Shown: positions 9,809 through 18,502, numbered from the stretch's first letter. The stretch is DNA of 64,000 nt from Streptomyces spiroverticillatus (GCA_014650415.1 BMUX01000008.1:312784-376783); one strand, 5' to 3'. The notes: generated by a model from the letters alone, not told the origin. Made by a program: numbers and translations.

Positions 9809-11102
9809 CGTGGCCTCCCGTGCGCGGCAGGGGGCGGGCCCCGGCCTGGTCGGTGTGGGGCGCCGCGCCGCGGGCGGCAGCCGTGCAGATGTCGACGTAC
9901 GAAGCGAGCAGCGATGCGGCGAACTCCGGCTCGAACCGGTCGGGGTTGTAGAACAGCAGCACCCGCACCGTGTCCCGGTCGGGCACGGCGACCAGCTCCA
10001 GCTCGAAGCGGGTCGCGACGTCGTCCGGCACCAGCACGTCGATGTCGAGGCCGCCGGCCCGGGTGGAGTACACCGGGTCCGCCATCATCTGGAACACCAC
10101 GTCGTCCAGCCGCCGGTCGGTGCCCCCGAGGCTGATCGGCAGCATCTGGAACGGCAGCGCCTGGTGGACGAACGCCTCCATCACCGTGCCGTGCGTGGCC
10201 CGCAGGTGCGCGGCGAAGTCGTCCCCGGCCAGCCGGGTCCGCAACAGCACCATGTTGGCCAGGAACCCCACGGTGCGCCGGTGTTCGGCGCCCCGGTTGG
10301 CGAACAGGGTGGCCACCGCCAGGTCCTCGGAGCCGCTTACCTGCTTCAGCGCCCGGTAGTACGCGGTCAGCAGGGCCACGAACATCGTCGAGCGCTCCCG
10401 CTTGGCCAGCGCGTCCAGCGCGGCCACCGTCGGTGCGTCCAGTACGTCCTGGACGAGCCGGGTGTCGCGCGGCGCACCCGCGGTGGCGGGCCGGATCGGC
10501 AGCGCAGGCAGCGTCACCTCCTTCAGCCGCCCGCCCCAGAAGGCGCTCAGCCGCTTCCCCGAAGCCCCGGCCAGCAACTCCCGCTGTTCCTCGGCGAATT
10601 GGGAGTACGCGGCGGTGTCCTGGGGCTCCTTCCCCTCCAGCGCGGCGCACAGGTCCTCGAAGATCACATTGCAGGACCACGAGTCGGTGACCATGTGGTG
10701 CATGTTGAGGCAGAGCACGTGATGGTCCCCGGCCAGCCGCCACAGGGTGATGCGGACGGCACTGCCGGTGGCGTCGATCCGGGTGCCCAGCTCGGCGGCG
10801 ATCTCCCGGTCGGCGCACGCCCCGGGATCCGCCTCGCCGCTCAGGTCCACCTCGCGGATCTCCGGGGATATTGCCGGGTGCACGAGCGCCTTGAGGCGGC
10901 GGCCGCCGCCGGTGAAGGTGGTGCGCAGTGCCTCGTGCCGGGAGAGCACCGCCTCGACGGCCTCCCGCAGCCGGTCGCGGTCGAGCGGGCCGCGCAGCCT
11001 GCACAGCACCGGGCAGTTGAGCGCGCCCTCCTCGCCCCGGTAGCGGTCGAGGAACCACAGCAGCGTCTGGCCCACGGACGGGCGGATCTCGGTGACTGTC
11101 AC
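9798..11102 (-). CDS. stand-alone NRPS condensation-domain protein
   Basis: This is a single condensation domain of about 434 residues. The active-site motif is HHMVTDS (HHxxxD present, with Ser instead of the usual Gly). The C-domain features GFLANMVLLRTR and PFQMLP are also visible. There is no A or T domain. Free-standing C domains condense carrier-bound partners in trans or release chains onto amines or alcohols. As first gene of the minus-strand operon feeding the carrier-Cy-A-T-Cy-A-T protein it may transfer the starter or act in chain release. I chose the GTG at 11102 because homology to C domains begins just after it (TEIRPSVGQTLLWFLDRY). The ribosome site is weak, and a longer N-terminus cannot be excluded. 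It shares its upstream region with the divergent MbtH-A-T gene. Confidence 0.85.
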   Translation of the reverse strand: MTVTEIRPSVGQTLLWFLDRYRGEEGALNCPVLCRLRGPLDRDRLREAVEAVLSRHEALRTTFTGGGRRLKALVHPAISPEIREVDLSGEADPGACADREIAAELGTRIDATGSAVRITLWRLAGDHHVLCLNMHHMVTDSWSCNVIFEDLCAALEGKEPQDTAAYSQFAEEQRELLAGASGKRLSAFWGGRLKEVTLPALPIRPATAGAPRDTRLVQDVLDAPTVAALDALAKRERSTMFVALLTAYYRALKQVSGSEDLAVATLFANRGAEHRRTVGFLANMVLLRTRLAGDDFAAHLRATHGTVMEAFVHQALPFQMLPISLGGTDRRLDDVVFQMMADPVYSTRAGGLDIDVLVPDDVATRFELELVAVPDRDTVRVLLFYNPDRFEPEFAASLLASYVDICTAAARGAAPHTDQAGARPLPRTGGHDDQ

Positions 11103-11145
11103 GTCCGGCAACGTAACGAGGGCCTGCGCCCGCGCCGCCGCCGCT

Positions 11146-11179
11146 GAAAGAAACCTGAGAGGACCGTCAGGTTCCTTTC
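11146..11179. promoter_or_regulatory. 13-bp imperfect inverted repeat in divergent NRPS promoter region
   Basis: GAAAGAAACCTGA (11146-11158) is followed after 8 bases by TCAGGTTCCTTTC (11167-11179). The arms match at 12 of 13 positions. It sits between the start of the C-domain gene (11102, minus) and the MbtH-A-T gene (11296, plus). It is much lower in GC than its surroundings, which fits a regulator operator serving both operons. A transcribed hairpin is the alternative. Confidence 0.5.
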
Positions 11180-11295
11180 TCGCCGCGCCGCCCCCGCCCC
11201 CGCCCGGTCCAGGGTGAGGACACCTGTGTCGCGCGCGGCTCCCCCGCAGGGCGCCGGACCCGTCCAGCGGCACCGTCAACACGGGAGGTCGCTCG

Positions 11296-13290
11296 ATGCC
11301 AGCCAACCCCTTCGAAGACCCGGACGAGAGCTACCTGGTGCTGTGCAACGGGCGCGGCCAGCGGTCGCTGTGGCCCGCCCGGCTTCCGGTCCCCGCCGGG
11401 TGGCCGGTGGAACTGCCCGCCACCTCGCGGGCCCGCGCCCGCGCACACGTCGAGCAGGTCTGGCCGGACGTACGCCCGCACGCCCCGGCAACGTCGGCCA
11501 CCTCTGCCACCTCTGCCGCCTCGGCCGGCGAGACCCTCCCCGCCCTCTTCGAACGCATCGCGGCCAAACACGCGGACCTGCCCGCCGTCGAGAGCGCGAG
11601 CACGTCCCTGACGTACGGTCAACTGGCCGACCTCGTCAACCGGTTGGCCCGGCGTCTGATCGCGGACGGCCTCGGTCCCGGCGACCTCGTGGGGATCTCC
11701 GTCCCCCGGGGCACCGACCAGGTGGTGGCCGCGCTCGCCGTGACCACCGCCGGAGCGGGCTACGTACCCCTGGACCCCGGATATCCCACGGCGCTGCTGC
11801 GCCACATGGCGGCCGACTCCGGGCTGCGGACGCTCCTGCACACGGGCCCCGTGCCGGTGGACGTCACCGGTCTGCGCACCGTCGACCTCGCCGCCCCGGA
11901 CCCCGACCCCGACGCCGAAGACCGCCCCGCCGTGCCGGTCGCCGACGCGCAACGGCGGCGACCGCTGCGGGCCGATGACACGGCGTACGTCATCTACACC
12001 TCGGGCTCCGCCGGCACCCCCAAGGGCGTGGTGATCCCGCACGCGGGCATGGCGGCCCTCGCCGAGGCGCAGCAGCACTGGATCGCCCCCGGCCCCGGCG
12101 ACCGGGTGCTCCAGTGGGCCTCCTTCAACTTCGACGCGGGCTTCTGGGACCTGACGCTGGCCCTGCTGTCGGGCGCCACCCTGGTACTCACAGACGACCG
12201 CGCGGTGCTCCCCGGCGAGGAGCTGCGCCGCACCCTGATCGACCGGCGGATCAGCCACGCCGTGCTGCCCCCGGTCGCGCTCACCGCCACCGACCCGGAC
12301 GGCGTCCTGCCCGGCGGGGTGGTGCTCTCCACCGGGGACTCCTGCACCCCGGCGCTGGTGGCCCGGTGGGCGCCGGGCCGACGGATGTTCAACGGGTACG
12401 GGCCCACCGAGATGACCGTGGGCGTGACCATGGCGGGCCCGGTGCGTCCCGGGGAGCCGGTCAGCATCGGCGAGCCGTGGCCCGGCAACGAGGTCCGCGT
12501 CCTCGACGTAGACCTCCAGCCCTGCCAGTACGGCGAGGAGGGCGAGCTGTACCTGGTCGGCGAGGGCGAGGCGCTCGGCTACCTCAACCGGCCCGCCCTG
12601 ACCGCCGAACGCTTCGTCGCCGACCCCTACGGTGCGCCCGGCAGCCGCATGTACCGCTCCGGCGACCTCGGCTACCTCGACAAGGACGGCCCGCTCTACT
12701 TCACCGGCCGCGCCGACCGTCAGGTCAAACTGCGGGGCTTCCGGGTCGAACTCGGCGAGGTGGAGGCCGCGTTGGAGTCTTGCGCGGAGGTCAGGCTCGG
12801 GGCGGTCGTCGTCACCGGCGAGGTGGACTCGGCGCGCCTGGTCGCCTTCGTGGTGCCCGGCACGGACCGGTCCGAGGGCCTCGCGGAGGAACTGCGCGGC
12901 GTGCTCGCCGCACGCCTGCCCGCGCACATGGTGCCCTCGCGCATCGAGGTGGTGGCGACCCTGCCGATGACCAGCAACGGCAAGATCGACCGGCGCGTCC
13001 TGGCGGAACGGGCCGCCGGATCCCTGCCCGCGGGGGAGTCCGGTGCGTCGCCCGCCGGCCCCGTCGACCTGTCCGACCCGGTGGCCGCGCTGTGCGCACT
13101 GGCCGCCCGGGTGCTGGAGGTGCCCGAGATCGCGCCCGACGACAACTTCTTCGACCGGGGCGGCCATTCGGTTCTCGCGGTACGGCTCGCCAAAGCCGTG
13201 CGGGACGAGTGGAAGATGAACCTGCCGGTACGGGCCGTCTTCGAGCGGCCCACCATGGCGGAACTGGGCGGACTGATCACCCCCGCGTGA
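11296..13290 (+). CDS. MbtH-A-T fusion, amino-acid activating (probably tryptophan)
   Basis: The 664-residue protein fuses three parts. Residues 1-60 are an MbtH-like domain (NPFEDPDESYLVLCNG, SLWP, PAGWPV, WPDVRPH). Residues from about 80 to 575 are an adenylation domain with TSGSAGTPKG, FNGYGPTE and SNGKID. The last 80 residues are a carrier domain (FFDRGGHSVLAV). Pocket residues read by motif alignment are D-A-W-V-L-T-G-V-G, a hydrophobic pocket I cannot assign from residues alone. MbtH-A-T proteins paired with a P450 and type II thioesterase load an amino acid, hold it for beta-hydroxylation and free it. NikP1 and the tryptophan-loading proteins of quinomycin-type clusters are family precedents. 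The adjoining P450, thioesterase and tryptophan-dioxygenase-like genes make tryptophan the best guess. A GGGAGG-type ribosome site precedes the ATG. It is divergent from the C-domain gene and convergent with the P450. Confidence 0.92.
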   Translation: MPANPFEDPDESYLVLCNGRGQRSLWPARLPVPAGWPVELPATSRARARAHVEQVWPDVRPHAPATSATSATSAASAGETLPALFERIAAKHADLPAVESASTSLTYGQLADLVNRLARRLIADGLGPGDLVGISVPRGTDQVVAALAVTTAGAGYVPLDPGYPTALLRHMAADSGLRTLLHTGPVPVDVTGLRTVDLAAPDPDPDAEDRPAVPVADAQRRRPLRADDTAYVIYTSGSAGTPKGVVIPHAGMAALAEAQQHWIAPGPGDRVLQWASFNFDAGFWDLTLALLSGATLVLTDDRAVLPGEELRRTLIDRRISHAVLPPVALTATDPDGVLPGGVVLSTGDSCTPALVARWAPGRRMFNGYGPTEMTVGVTMAGPVRPGEPVSIGEPWPGNEVRVLDVDLQPCQYGEEGELYLVGEGEALGYLNRPALTAERFVADPYGAPGSRMYRSGDLGYLDKDGPLYFTGRADRQVKLRGFRVELGEVEAALESCAEVRLGAVVVTGEVDSARLVAFVVPGTDRSEGLAEELRGVLAARLPAHMVPSRIEVVATLPMTSNGKIDRRVLAERAAGSLPAGESGASPAGPVDLSDPVAALCALAARVLEVPEIAPDDNFFDRGGHSVLAVRLAKAVRDEWKMNLPVRAVFERPTMAELGGLITPA

Positions 13291-13296
13291 ACCGCA

Positions 13297-13326
13297 CCGG
13301 CGCGGGCCCTTCGAAGTCCGCGCCGG
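13297..13326. terminator. hairpin between convergent genes
   Basis: CCGGCGCGG (13297-13305) and CCGCGCCGG (13318-13326) form a perfect 9-bp stem with a 12-base loop just after the MbtH-A-T stop and before the P450 stop. There is no T tract, which is normal for high-GC actinobacterial terminators. Confidence 0.5.
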
Positions 13327-13343
13327 ACGGGGCCGCCGCCGGG

Positions 13344-14585
13344 TCAGTCCAGCCGCAACCGCAGCGCGCTGTGCCCGAACAGGAAGTTGGAGTAGACGCG
13401 CGGCGGCTCCTGAAGCACCTCGATCCGCTCCACCCGGCGCACCAGCGAGTCCAGCACGGCGGCCAGCTCCAGCCGCCCGAGGAAGGCCCCCAGGCAGAAG
13501 TGCGGGCCGTGCCCGAGCGCGAGGTGGGGGTTGTGCGCGCGGCCGACGTCGAAGCGGCGGGGCCGCTCGAAGACCTCGGGGTCGTTGTTGGCGGAGATGT
13601 TCCACAGGGTGACGATGTCGCCCGCCGCCACCTCGGCGTCCCCGATCCGCAGGCCGACCGTGGCCGTGCGCGCGAAGTGCATGGCAGGGGTCACCCAGCG
13701 CAGCACCTCCTCCACGGCCGTCTTCACCGCCGCCTCCCCGGTGCGCAGCCGCTGCCATTCCTCCTCGTGCACGCCCAGCGCGTGCAGGGCGCCGATCGTG
13801 GTCACCCGGGTGGACTCGTCGCCGCCCAGGATCAGGCTGTAGCAGTTCAGGGCGAGATCGTCCTCCGACATCGGCCGGCCCTCGACCCGGGCCCCGGCGA
13901 TCAGGCTGATGACGTCCTCGCCGGGCCTGCGGCGGCGCTCGCGGACCACGTCCACGAAGTACGACAGGATTTCGTTGCGCGCCTCCAGTGCGTCGAACGG
14001 GTCGTCCTGCGCGCTCTCCGACGACAACGCCCGCTTGTTCCACTCCAGCAGTAACGGCCTTACGGACAGCGGCAGTTCCAGCAGATCGCACACCGTGTTC
14101 AGCGGCAGGTGCTCGGCGATGTCCCGCGCGGCGTCGGCCTCGCCCGCACCGACCACCGCAGCCACCAGGGCGTCCGCCCGCTGCCGCACCGCGTCCTCGA
14201 CGTACCGCAGGACCCTGGGGGAGAAGGCCCGCAGCATCACCTGGCGCAGCGCACGGTGGCGGGGACGGTCCATGACCGCCAGCATCCGCCCGCCCGCCGA
14301 ATCCGCGCCGCGCAGCAGGACGTCCAGCACCGTCCCTCGGGCCGAACTCAGCCGCTCCGCGTCCTTGTAGCAGTCCTGTACGTCCCGGTGCCGGGCCACC
14401 GCCCAGAACCCCGGACGCCCGCCCACCGGTGGATGCCACCGCACGGGAGCGTCACGCCGCATCCGGTCCCAGTACGCGTACGGGTCGTGCACGACGAACG
14501 TACCCGGATCGGCGAGGTCGAGATCCGCCCCGGAAGCGTCGTCGTGCGGGCCACCGGCAACGGCGGCGTGGTGGGAGGAGACCAC
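13344..14585 (-). CDS. cytochrome P450, probable beta-hydroxylase of carrier-bound tryptophan
   Basis: This is a 413-residue bacterial class I P450. The heme loop is LGHGPHFCLGAF with the cysteine ligand. The I-helix reads GGDEST, with Ser following the acidic residue, and the K-helix ExxR lies in EEVLRW. HNPHLALG precedes the heme loop, a feature of P450s that act on carrier-bound amino acids. Opposite the MbtH-A-T gene and beside a type II thioesterase, it fits C-beta hydroxylation of the loaded amino acid, the step that precedes 3-hydroxyquinaldate or quinoxaline formation in related pathways. The GTG at 14585 is chosen because AAAGGAG lies 8 bases upstream. Codon 178 is a TTA leucine codon (14052-14054), so translation may depend on bldA. 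A separate ferredoxin gene is not seen in the window. Confidence 0.92.
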   Translation of the reverse strand: MVSSHHAAVAGGPHDDASGADLDLADPGTFVVHDPYAYWDRMRRDAPVRWHPPVGGRPGFWAVARHRDVQDCYKDAERLSSARGTVLDVLLRGADSAGGRMLAVMDRPRHRALRQVMLRAFSPRVLRYVEDAVRQRADALVAAVVGAGEADAARDIAEHLPLNTVCDLLELPLSVRPLLLEWNKRALSSESAQDDPFDALEARNEILSYFVDVVRERRRRPGEDVISLIAGARVEGRPMSEDDLALNCYSLILGGDESTRVTTIGALHALGVHEEEWQRLRTGEAAVKTAVEEVLRWVTPAMHFARTATVGLRIGDAEVAAGDIVTLWNISANNDPEVFERPRRFDVGRAHNPHLALGHGPHFCLGAFLGRLELAAVLDSLVRRVERIEVLQEPPRVYSNFLFGHSALRLRLD

Positions 14586-14757
14586 GGGGGAGACTCCTTT
14601 CGGCCCGGACACCGGGCCAGTACGGGGACTTCGCGCCCCGATCGTCACCTCCCCCGTGCGCCCCCGACGCGGCCCTGAATGAATGCTGACGGTTTCGGCG
14701 GCCGCCCCTGGCGTGCGTGCAATTCTCAACTCCGAGACGGCGAAGGGGAGATGGAGC

Positions 14758-15588
14758 ATGGGCGTGCACCGCGGATCCGTGCGTACGGTGACCAGCACCG
14801 CGCGCCCCGGCCTCCGGCTCCTGGTGCTGCCGCACTCCGGCGGCCGCGCCGAGAGCTTCGCGGCCTGGCGCACCGCACTGCCCGCCGCGTTCCCCGGTAC
14901 GGCCGTGGACCTGTGCGCCGCCCAGTACCCGGGACACGGCGACCGGCTGGCGGAAGCGCCGCGCGAGGACGTCGGCGCGATCGCCGAGGAGATCGTCGCC
15001 GACCTGACCCGGCTGCCACCGGCCGGCCTCCTCCTCTTCGGCCACAGCTTCGGCTCCGCGGTCGCCTGCGAGGTGGCCCGCCGCTGTCCCGGGGCGGGCC
15101 TCGACGTCGTCCTGCTGGTCGCGTCCAGCGCCTGGGCCCCCGGCGACCCGGCCCGGCCCCCGCGCGACGAACACCTGCTGCCCGACGGCGAGTTGTGGGA
15201 GCGGCTGGTCGCCCTCGGGGGCATCGACCCCGACCTCGCGCAGGAGACCGAGATCCGCGACCTGGTGCTGCCCGCGATGCGGGCGGACATCGCCGCGCAC
15301 GAGCGCTACCTCGGCTGCCCCGAACCGGTGTCGCTCGACTGCGACGTGCACGTCTGCGTGGCCAGGGGCGACCCTCTCGTGCCGGTCCCGGCCGCCCGCC
15401 ACTGGGCCCGCCTCACCACCGGGAACGCGAGCGTCGACATCAGATCCGGCGCCCACTTCCACGTCTTCGACGACCCCGCGCTCCTGCTGGCCGACCTGGC
15501 GCGACGGGTCACCCCCCGCGCACACGCGATCCCCACCCACGCGAACGGAGGCGGTCCGGCCCATGAATCCCCTGCATCGCACGCGTAG
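14758..15588 (+). CDS. type II thioesterase (alpha/beta hydrolase)
   Basis: The 276-residue protein belongs to the type II thioesterase family of NRPS/PKS clusters. The nucleophile elbow is GHSFGS, the acid is likely in CVARGDPLVP, and the catalytic His lies in SGAHFHVFDD. LPHSGG near the N-terminus is typical of the family. In quinoline/quinoxaline starter pathways such an enzyme frees beta-hydroxytryptophan from the carrier protein; editing of misprimed carriers is the other usual role. The ATG at 14758 is preferred over an in-frame ATG at 14683 because GGGGAG stands just upstream of it. Its last 26 bp overlap the SDR gene, so it heads a plus-strand operon running to the dioxygenase gene. 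Confidence 0.9.
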   Translation: MGVHRGSVRTVTSTARPGLRLLVLPHSGGRAESFAAWRTALPAAFPGTAVDLCAAQYPGHGDRLAEAPREDVGAIAEEIVADLTRLPPAGLLLFGHSFGSAVACEVARRCPGAGLDVVLLVASSAWAPGDPARPPRDEHLLPDGELWERLVALGGIDPDLAQETEIRDLVLPAMRADIAAHERYLGCPEPVSLDCDVHVCVARGDPLVPVPAARHWARLTTGNASVDIRSGAHFHVFDDPALLLADLARRVTPRAHAIPTHANGGGPAHESPASHA

Positions 15589-16339
15589 TTCCTGGACGGG
15601 CCTGCGGCTGGTCGTCACCGGCGGCGGCTCCGGCATCGGGGCCGCCGTGGTCGCCCGCGCCGCCGGGCTGGGCGCCGACGTCCTGGCGGTCGGCCGCCGC
15701 GCCGACCGGCTGACGGAGGTGACCGCGAAGGCACAGGCCGAGGGCCCCGGAACCGCCGTGCCGTACGCCCTGGACATCACGGCCCCCGACGCCGCCGCGC
15801 GCGTCGCGGAACGGGCCCGGGACGTGCTCGGCGGTGTCGACGCGCTGGTCAACAATGCCGGGCACGCCGTCTTCGACCGGCTGGAGGACGCCGCCGAGGC
15901 GGACCTGCGGGACATGCTCGACACCAACCTGGTCGCCCCCGCCCTGCTGATCCGGGCCCTGCTGCCGCAGCTGCGCGCCAGCCGGGGATGCGTGGTCAAC
16001 GTGTCCTCCGTCGGCGGCGTCCTGGCCATGCCCAACCGGTCCTTCTACGGGGCCGGCAAAGCCGCCCTCAACTCCCTGACCAGGTCGCTCGCCGTGGAAC
16101 TGGCCCCCGAGGTCAGGGTGAACGCGGTGCTGCCCGGACCCGTCGACACGGGCCTGTGGGACCTGGCGGCCGGCGAGGGCGCGGACGCCCTGCGCGAGGG
16201 CATCGTCTCCGGCACCCCCCTGGGCAGGTTCGGCCTCGCCCCGGAGGTGGCCGCCTGGGTGTGCCACCTGATCGACCCCGAGTCCGCGTCCTGGGTCACC
16301 GGATCCCTGGTCTCGGTCGACGGCGGCCGCGCGGCCTGA
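15563..16339 (+). CDS. short-chain dehydrogenase/reductase
   Basis: This is a classical SDR of 258 residues. The cofactor motif is TGGGSGIG, followed by NNAG, and the catalytic residues are Ser in NVSSVGG and YxxxK in YGAGK. The C-terminus (TGSLVSVDGG) is typical of the family. It is translationally coupled to the thioesterase by overlap and followed by the aminotransferase. In a 3-hydroxyquinaldate route an oxidoreductase is needed after transamination and cyclisation to remove the ring 4-oxygen; oxidation of a beta-hydroxy amino acid is the alternative. The exact substrate cannot be read from sequence. Confidence 0.85.
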   Translation: MNPLHRTRSSWTGLRLVVTGGGSGIGAAVVARAAGLGADVLAVGRRADRLTEVTAKAQAEGPGTAVPYALDITAPDAAARVAERARDVLGGVDALVNNAGHAVFDRLEDAAEADLRDMLDTNLVAPALLIRALLPQLRASRGCVVNVSSVGGVLAMPNRSFYGAGKAALNSLTRSLAVELAPEVRVNAVLPGPVDTGLWDLAAGEGADALREGIVSGTPLGRFGLAPEVAAWVCHLIDPESASWVTGSLVSVDGGRAA

Positions 16340-16340
16340 G

Positions 16341-16415
16341 CCGTACCCCCGGAGCACGACCTGACCCGTACCCCTGGAGCACGACCTCAGCCGTACCCCT
16401 GGAGCACCACCCGGC
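16341..16415 (+). repeat. 25-bp tandem repeat, 3 copies, after SDR stop
   Basis: Three copies begin at 16341, 16366 and 16391. The first two are nearly identical (CCGTACCCCYGGAGCACGAC core) and the third decays after about 20 bases. The array starts at the SDR stop codon and fills most of the gap to the aminotransferase gene. Confidence 0.85.
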
Positions 16416-16455
16416 CCCTCTCTCCCCCTGCCCCCAGCGGAAAGGCAAGACTCAG

Positions 16456-17697
16456 ATGACGCAGACAGCTCCACCGTCGTTCGCCCCGGCCTCGGCGATC
16501 CCCTCCTCCTGGCTGTACGAGTCCTTCCGGATCGCCAACGAGCGCGAGCGCGAACACCCCGGCCAGATCAAGCTGCACGTGGGCGAGCCCGCCTTCGGCC
16601 CGCCGGACTCCGTCGCCAAGGAGTTCGCCGACGCCGTCATCGACGGCCGCGCCCGCTACATCGACGTCCAGGGGCTCCCGGAACTCCGCGAGCGCCTCAC
16701 CGGCAAGCTCGACACCGTCAACCATGTCGACACCGAACCCGGGCGGCTCTTCGTCACCCCCGGTTCCTGTCAGGGGCTCAGCGCGCTGATGCGCAGCCTC
16801 GCCCACGCGGGCGCGGAGATCCTGATGCCGGAGATCCACTGGCCCGTACACCTGCAACAGGCCCTGCTCGCCGGATTCCGGCCGGTCTTCTACCAGCTCG
16901 ACGAACACTTCGCCCCCGACCCCGAGTCGATCCGGCGGGTGGCAGGACCCGCCACCCGGGTGCTGCTCCTCAACACCCCGTCCAACCCCACCGGCGCGGT
17001 CGCCGACCTCCCGCTGCAACAGGCCCTCTACGAGATCGCCGACGAGCACGGCTGGCAGATCATCAGCGACGAGGCCTACGAGGACTTCGCCTTCTCGGGC
17101 CCCCACCACTCCATCGCCGCCCTGGAACGCGACCGCCCCGCCGCCCAGCGCCTGGTCAACAGCGTCTTCACCTTCTCCAAGGGCCCGGCGATGACCGGCT
17201 ACCGGCTCGGTTACGTCGCAGTGTCGCGCCCGGAGACGGCCGCCGCCATGCGCTCCGTCCAGGAGTCCTGCATCATCGCCCCCAACGCGCCCGTCCAGTA
17301 CGCGGGACTGGCCGCCCTCGACGCGTCGGGGGCCCTCGCGGGCAACCACGACTTCGTACGCGGGAACCGGGACGCGGCACTCGCCCCGCTGGTCGAGGAG
17401 GGGCTGCTGCCCGCGCTGCCCGGCGGCGGCTGGTACGCCATGGCCGACATCTCCTCCACCGGCCTGACCGGCGAGGAGTTCACCGCCGAACTCATGGACC
17501 GGCACGACGTCGTGGTCGTACCCGGCAGCGGTTTCTCCGCACGGCCCGAGTTCGCCCCCGACGGCACGCTGCTGCCGCTGAAGCCCGGCGGCGTCGCGTC
17601 CGGCCTGGTGCGGATCGCGTTCTGCGTCGACCGCGAGCAGCTCACCACCGGAGTGGAGCGCCTGGTCGCGCTCGTCCGCGAGAAGAGGCAGCGGTGA
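16456..17697 (+). CDS. PLP-dependent class I/II aminotransferase (kynurenine-type)
   Basis: The 413-residue fold-type I aminotransferase shows NTPSNPTGAV, the aspartate in SDEAYEDF, the PLP lysine in FTFSKGPAMTGYRLGY and the C-terminal arginine in LVRIAF. In this neighbourhood, next to a tryptophan-dioxygenase-like gene, the likely substrate is kynurenine or beta-hydroxykynurenine. Transamination of those compounds leads to spontaneous cyclisation to a quinoline-2-carboxylate. TioG of thiocoraline biosynthesis is the family precedent for this role. The ATG at 16456 is chosen because family homology begins soon after it. Its TGA overlaps the ATG of the dioxygenase gene (TGATG), so the two are coupled. 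Confidence 0.88.
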   Translation: MTQTAPPSFAPASAIPSSWLYESFRIANEREREHPGQIKLHVGEPAFGPPDSVAKEFADAVIDGRARYIDVQGLPELRERLTGKLDTVNHVDTEPGRLFVTPGSCQGLSALMRSLAHAGAEILMPEIHWPVHLQQALLAGFRPVFYQLDEHFAPDPESIRRVAGPATRVLLLNTPSNPTGAVADLPLQQALYEIADEHGWQIISDEAYEDFAFSGPHHSIAALERDRPAAQRLVNSVFTFSKGPAMTGYRLGYVAVSRPETAAAMRSVQESCIIAPNAPVQYAGLAALDASGALAGNHDFVRGNRDAALAPLVEEGLLPALPGGGWYAMADISSTGLTGEEFTAELMDRHDVVVVPGSGFSARPEFAPDGTLLPLKPGGVASGLVRIAFCVDREQLTTGVERLVALVREKRQR

Positions 17698-17757
17698 TGC
17701 CGGCGCGAGAAGAGGCGGCGGTGCTGCCCGCGGGAGACGAGGCAGCGGTGCTGCCCG
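17677..17757 (+). repeat. 27-bp tandem triplication spanning the aminotransferase stop and dioxygenase start
   Basis: Copies begin at 17677, 17704 and 17731, with consensus CGCGAGAAGAGGCAGCGGTG followed by MTGCCSG. The first copy holds the last aminotransferase codons, its stop and the next start. Copies two and three are in frame and give the dioxygenase a repeated N-terminus (REEAAVLP, GDEAAVLP). The unit is 9 codons long. Confidence 0.9.
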
Positions 17758-18467
17758 AGGAGGTGACGTACACCTCGTACCTGAAGCTGGACGAACTGCT
17801 CACGCTGCAGGAGCCGCGCACGTCCGAGGACGGCGCCGACCTCACCACGGTCCTCTCCGAACAGTTCTTCATCGTCAGCCACCAGACCTGCGAACTGTGG
17901 CTGAAGCAGATCCTCGGCGACCTCGCCGCCGTCGAGGGCACCTTCCGCACGATGACCATCGCGGGCCTGGAGCGCTCCGTCGACCTGCTCTACCGGTGCG
18001 CCGAACTGCTGCGCCTGCTGCACGAGCAGCTCATGGCGCTGGAGCGGCTGCCGCTGGAGGACTTCGCCCAGTTCCGGTCGCACCTCGGCACGGCCAGCGG
18101 CGCCCAGTCCGGCCAGTCCCACGAACTGGAACGGGTGCTGGGCAGCGCCAGCCGTTCCGGATCACTGTTCCTCGCCTTCCGCTCCGGACTGGAGCGGAGC
18201 GGCGCCGACCTGGAGGAGATCGTCGCGGCGGGCGTCGAGGCGGGTTCGTACCACCGGGTCGTGGAGGCGATGCTCAGGGTCGGCAACGGCTACTTCCAGT
18301 GGAAGATCGGGCACGTGGGCCTGGTGCTGAAGATGCTCGGTGAGCAGCCGGGCACGGCCGGCACCTCGGGGGCGGCGCACCTGCTGGGCCGCGCCACGAT
18401 GCCGTTCACCGAACTCCACGAACTGCGCGGCAAGGTGCACGAGCGCAGGCGGCAGCAGACGGGCTGA
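17697..18467 (+). CDS. tryptophan 2,3-dioxygenase-like heme enzyme
   Basis: The 256-residue protein matches the tryptophan 2,3-dioxygenase family. TYTSYLKLDELLTLQ and FIVSHQTCELWLKQIL carry the substrate-site histidine segment. The C-terminal FQWKIGHVGLVLKML holds the likely proximal heme His, followed by GTAGTSGAAHL, which matches the family GTGGSSG loop. It should open the indole ring of tryptophan or beta-hydroxytryptophan to an N-formylkynurenine. Cluster-borne copies (TioF in thiocoraline, and quinomycin-type clusters) make quinoline or quinoxaline caps rather than serving catabolism. The first 20 or so residues are the product of a local tandem repeat and are absent from typical family members. 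The GTG at 17694 is an alternative start. No formamidase gene is seen nearby. Confidence 0.9.
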   Translation: MPAREEAAVLPAGDEAAVLPEEVTYTSYLKLDELLTLQEPRTSEDGADLTTVLSEQFFIVSHQTCELWLKQILGDLAAVEGTFRTMTIAGLERSVDLLYRCAELLRLLHEQLMALERLPLEDFAQFRSHLGTASGAQSGQSHELERVLGSASRSGSLFLAFRSGLERSGADLEEIVAAGVEAGSYHRVVEAMLRVGNGYFQWKIGHVGLVLKMLGEQPGTAGTSGAAHLLGRATMPFTELHELRGKVHERRRQQTG

Positions 18468-18502
18468 GCCCGGGGCGCCGGGAAGCGCCCGGGAACGTAC
18501 GA

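Noticed and set aside
90..10135. Very long open frames on the plus strand opposite the NRPS genes
   Set aside because: They are antisense shadows in high-GC DNA, rich in Arg/Gly/His/Pro, without domains, while the minus-strand frames hold complete Cy, A and T motifs.
14683..14757. Earlier ATG for the thioesterase
   Set aside because: The added 25 residues lack family homology, and GGGGAG stands before the ATG at 14758.
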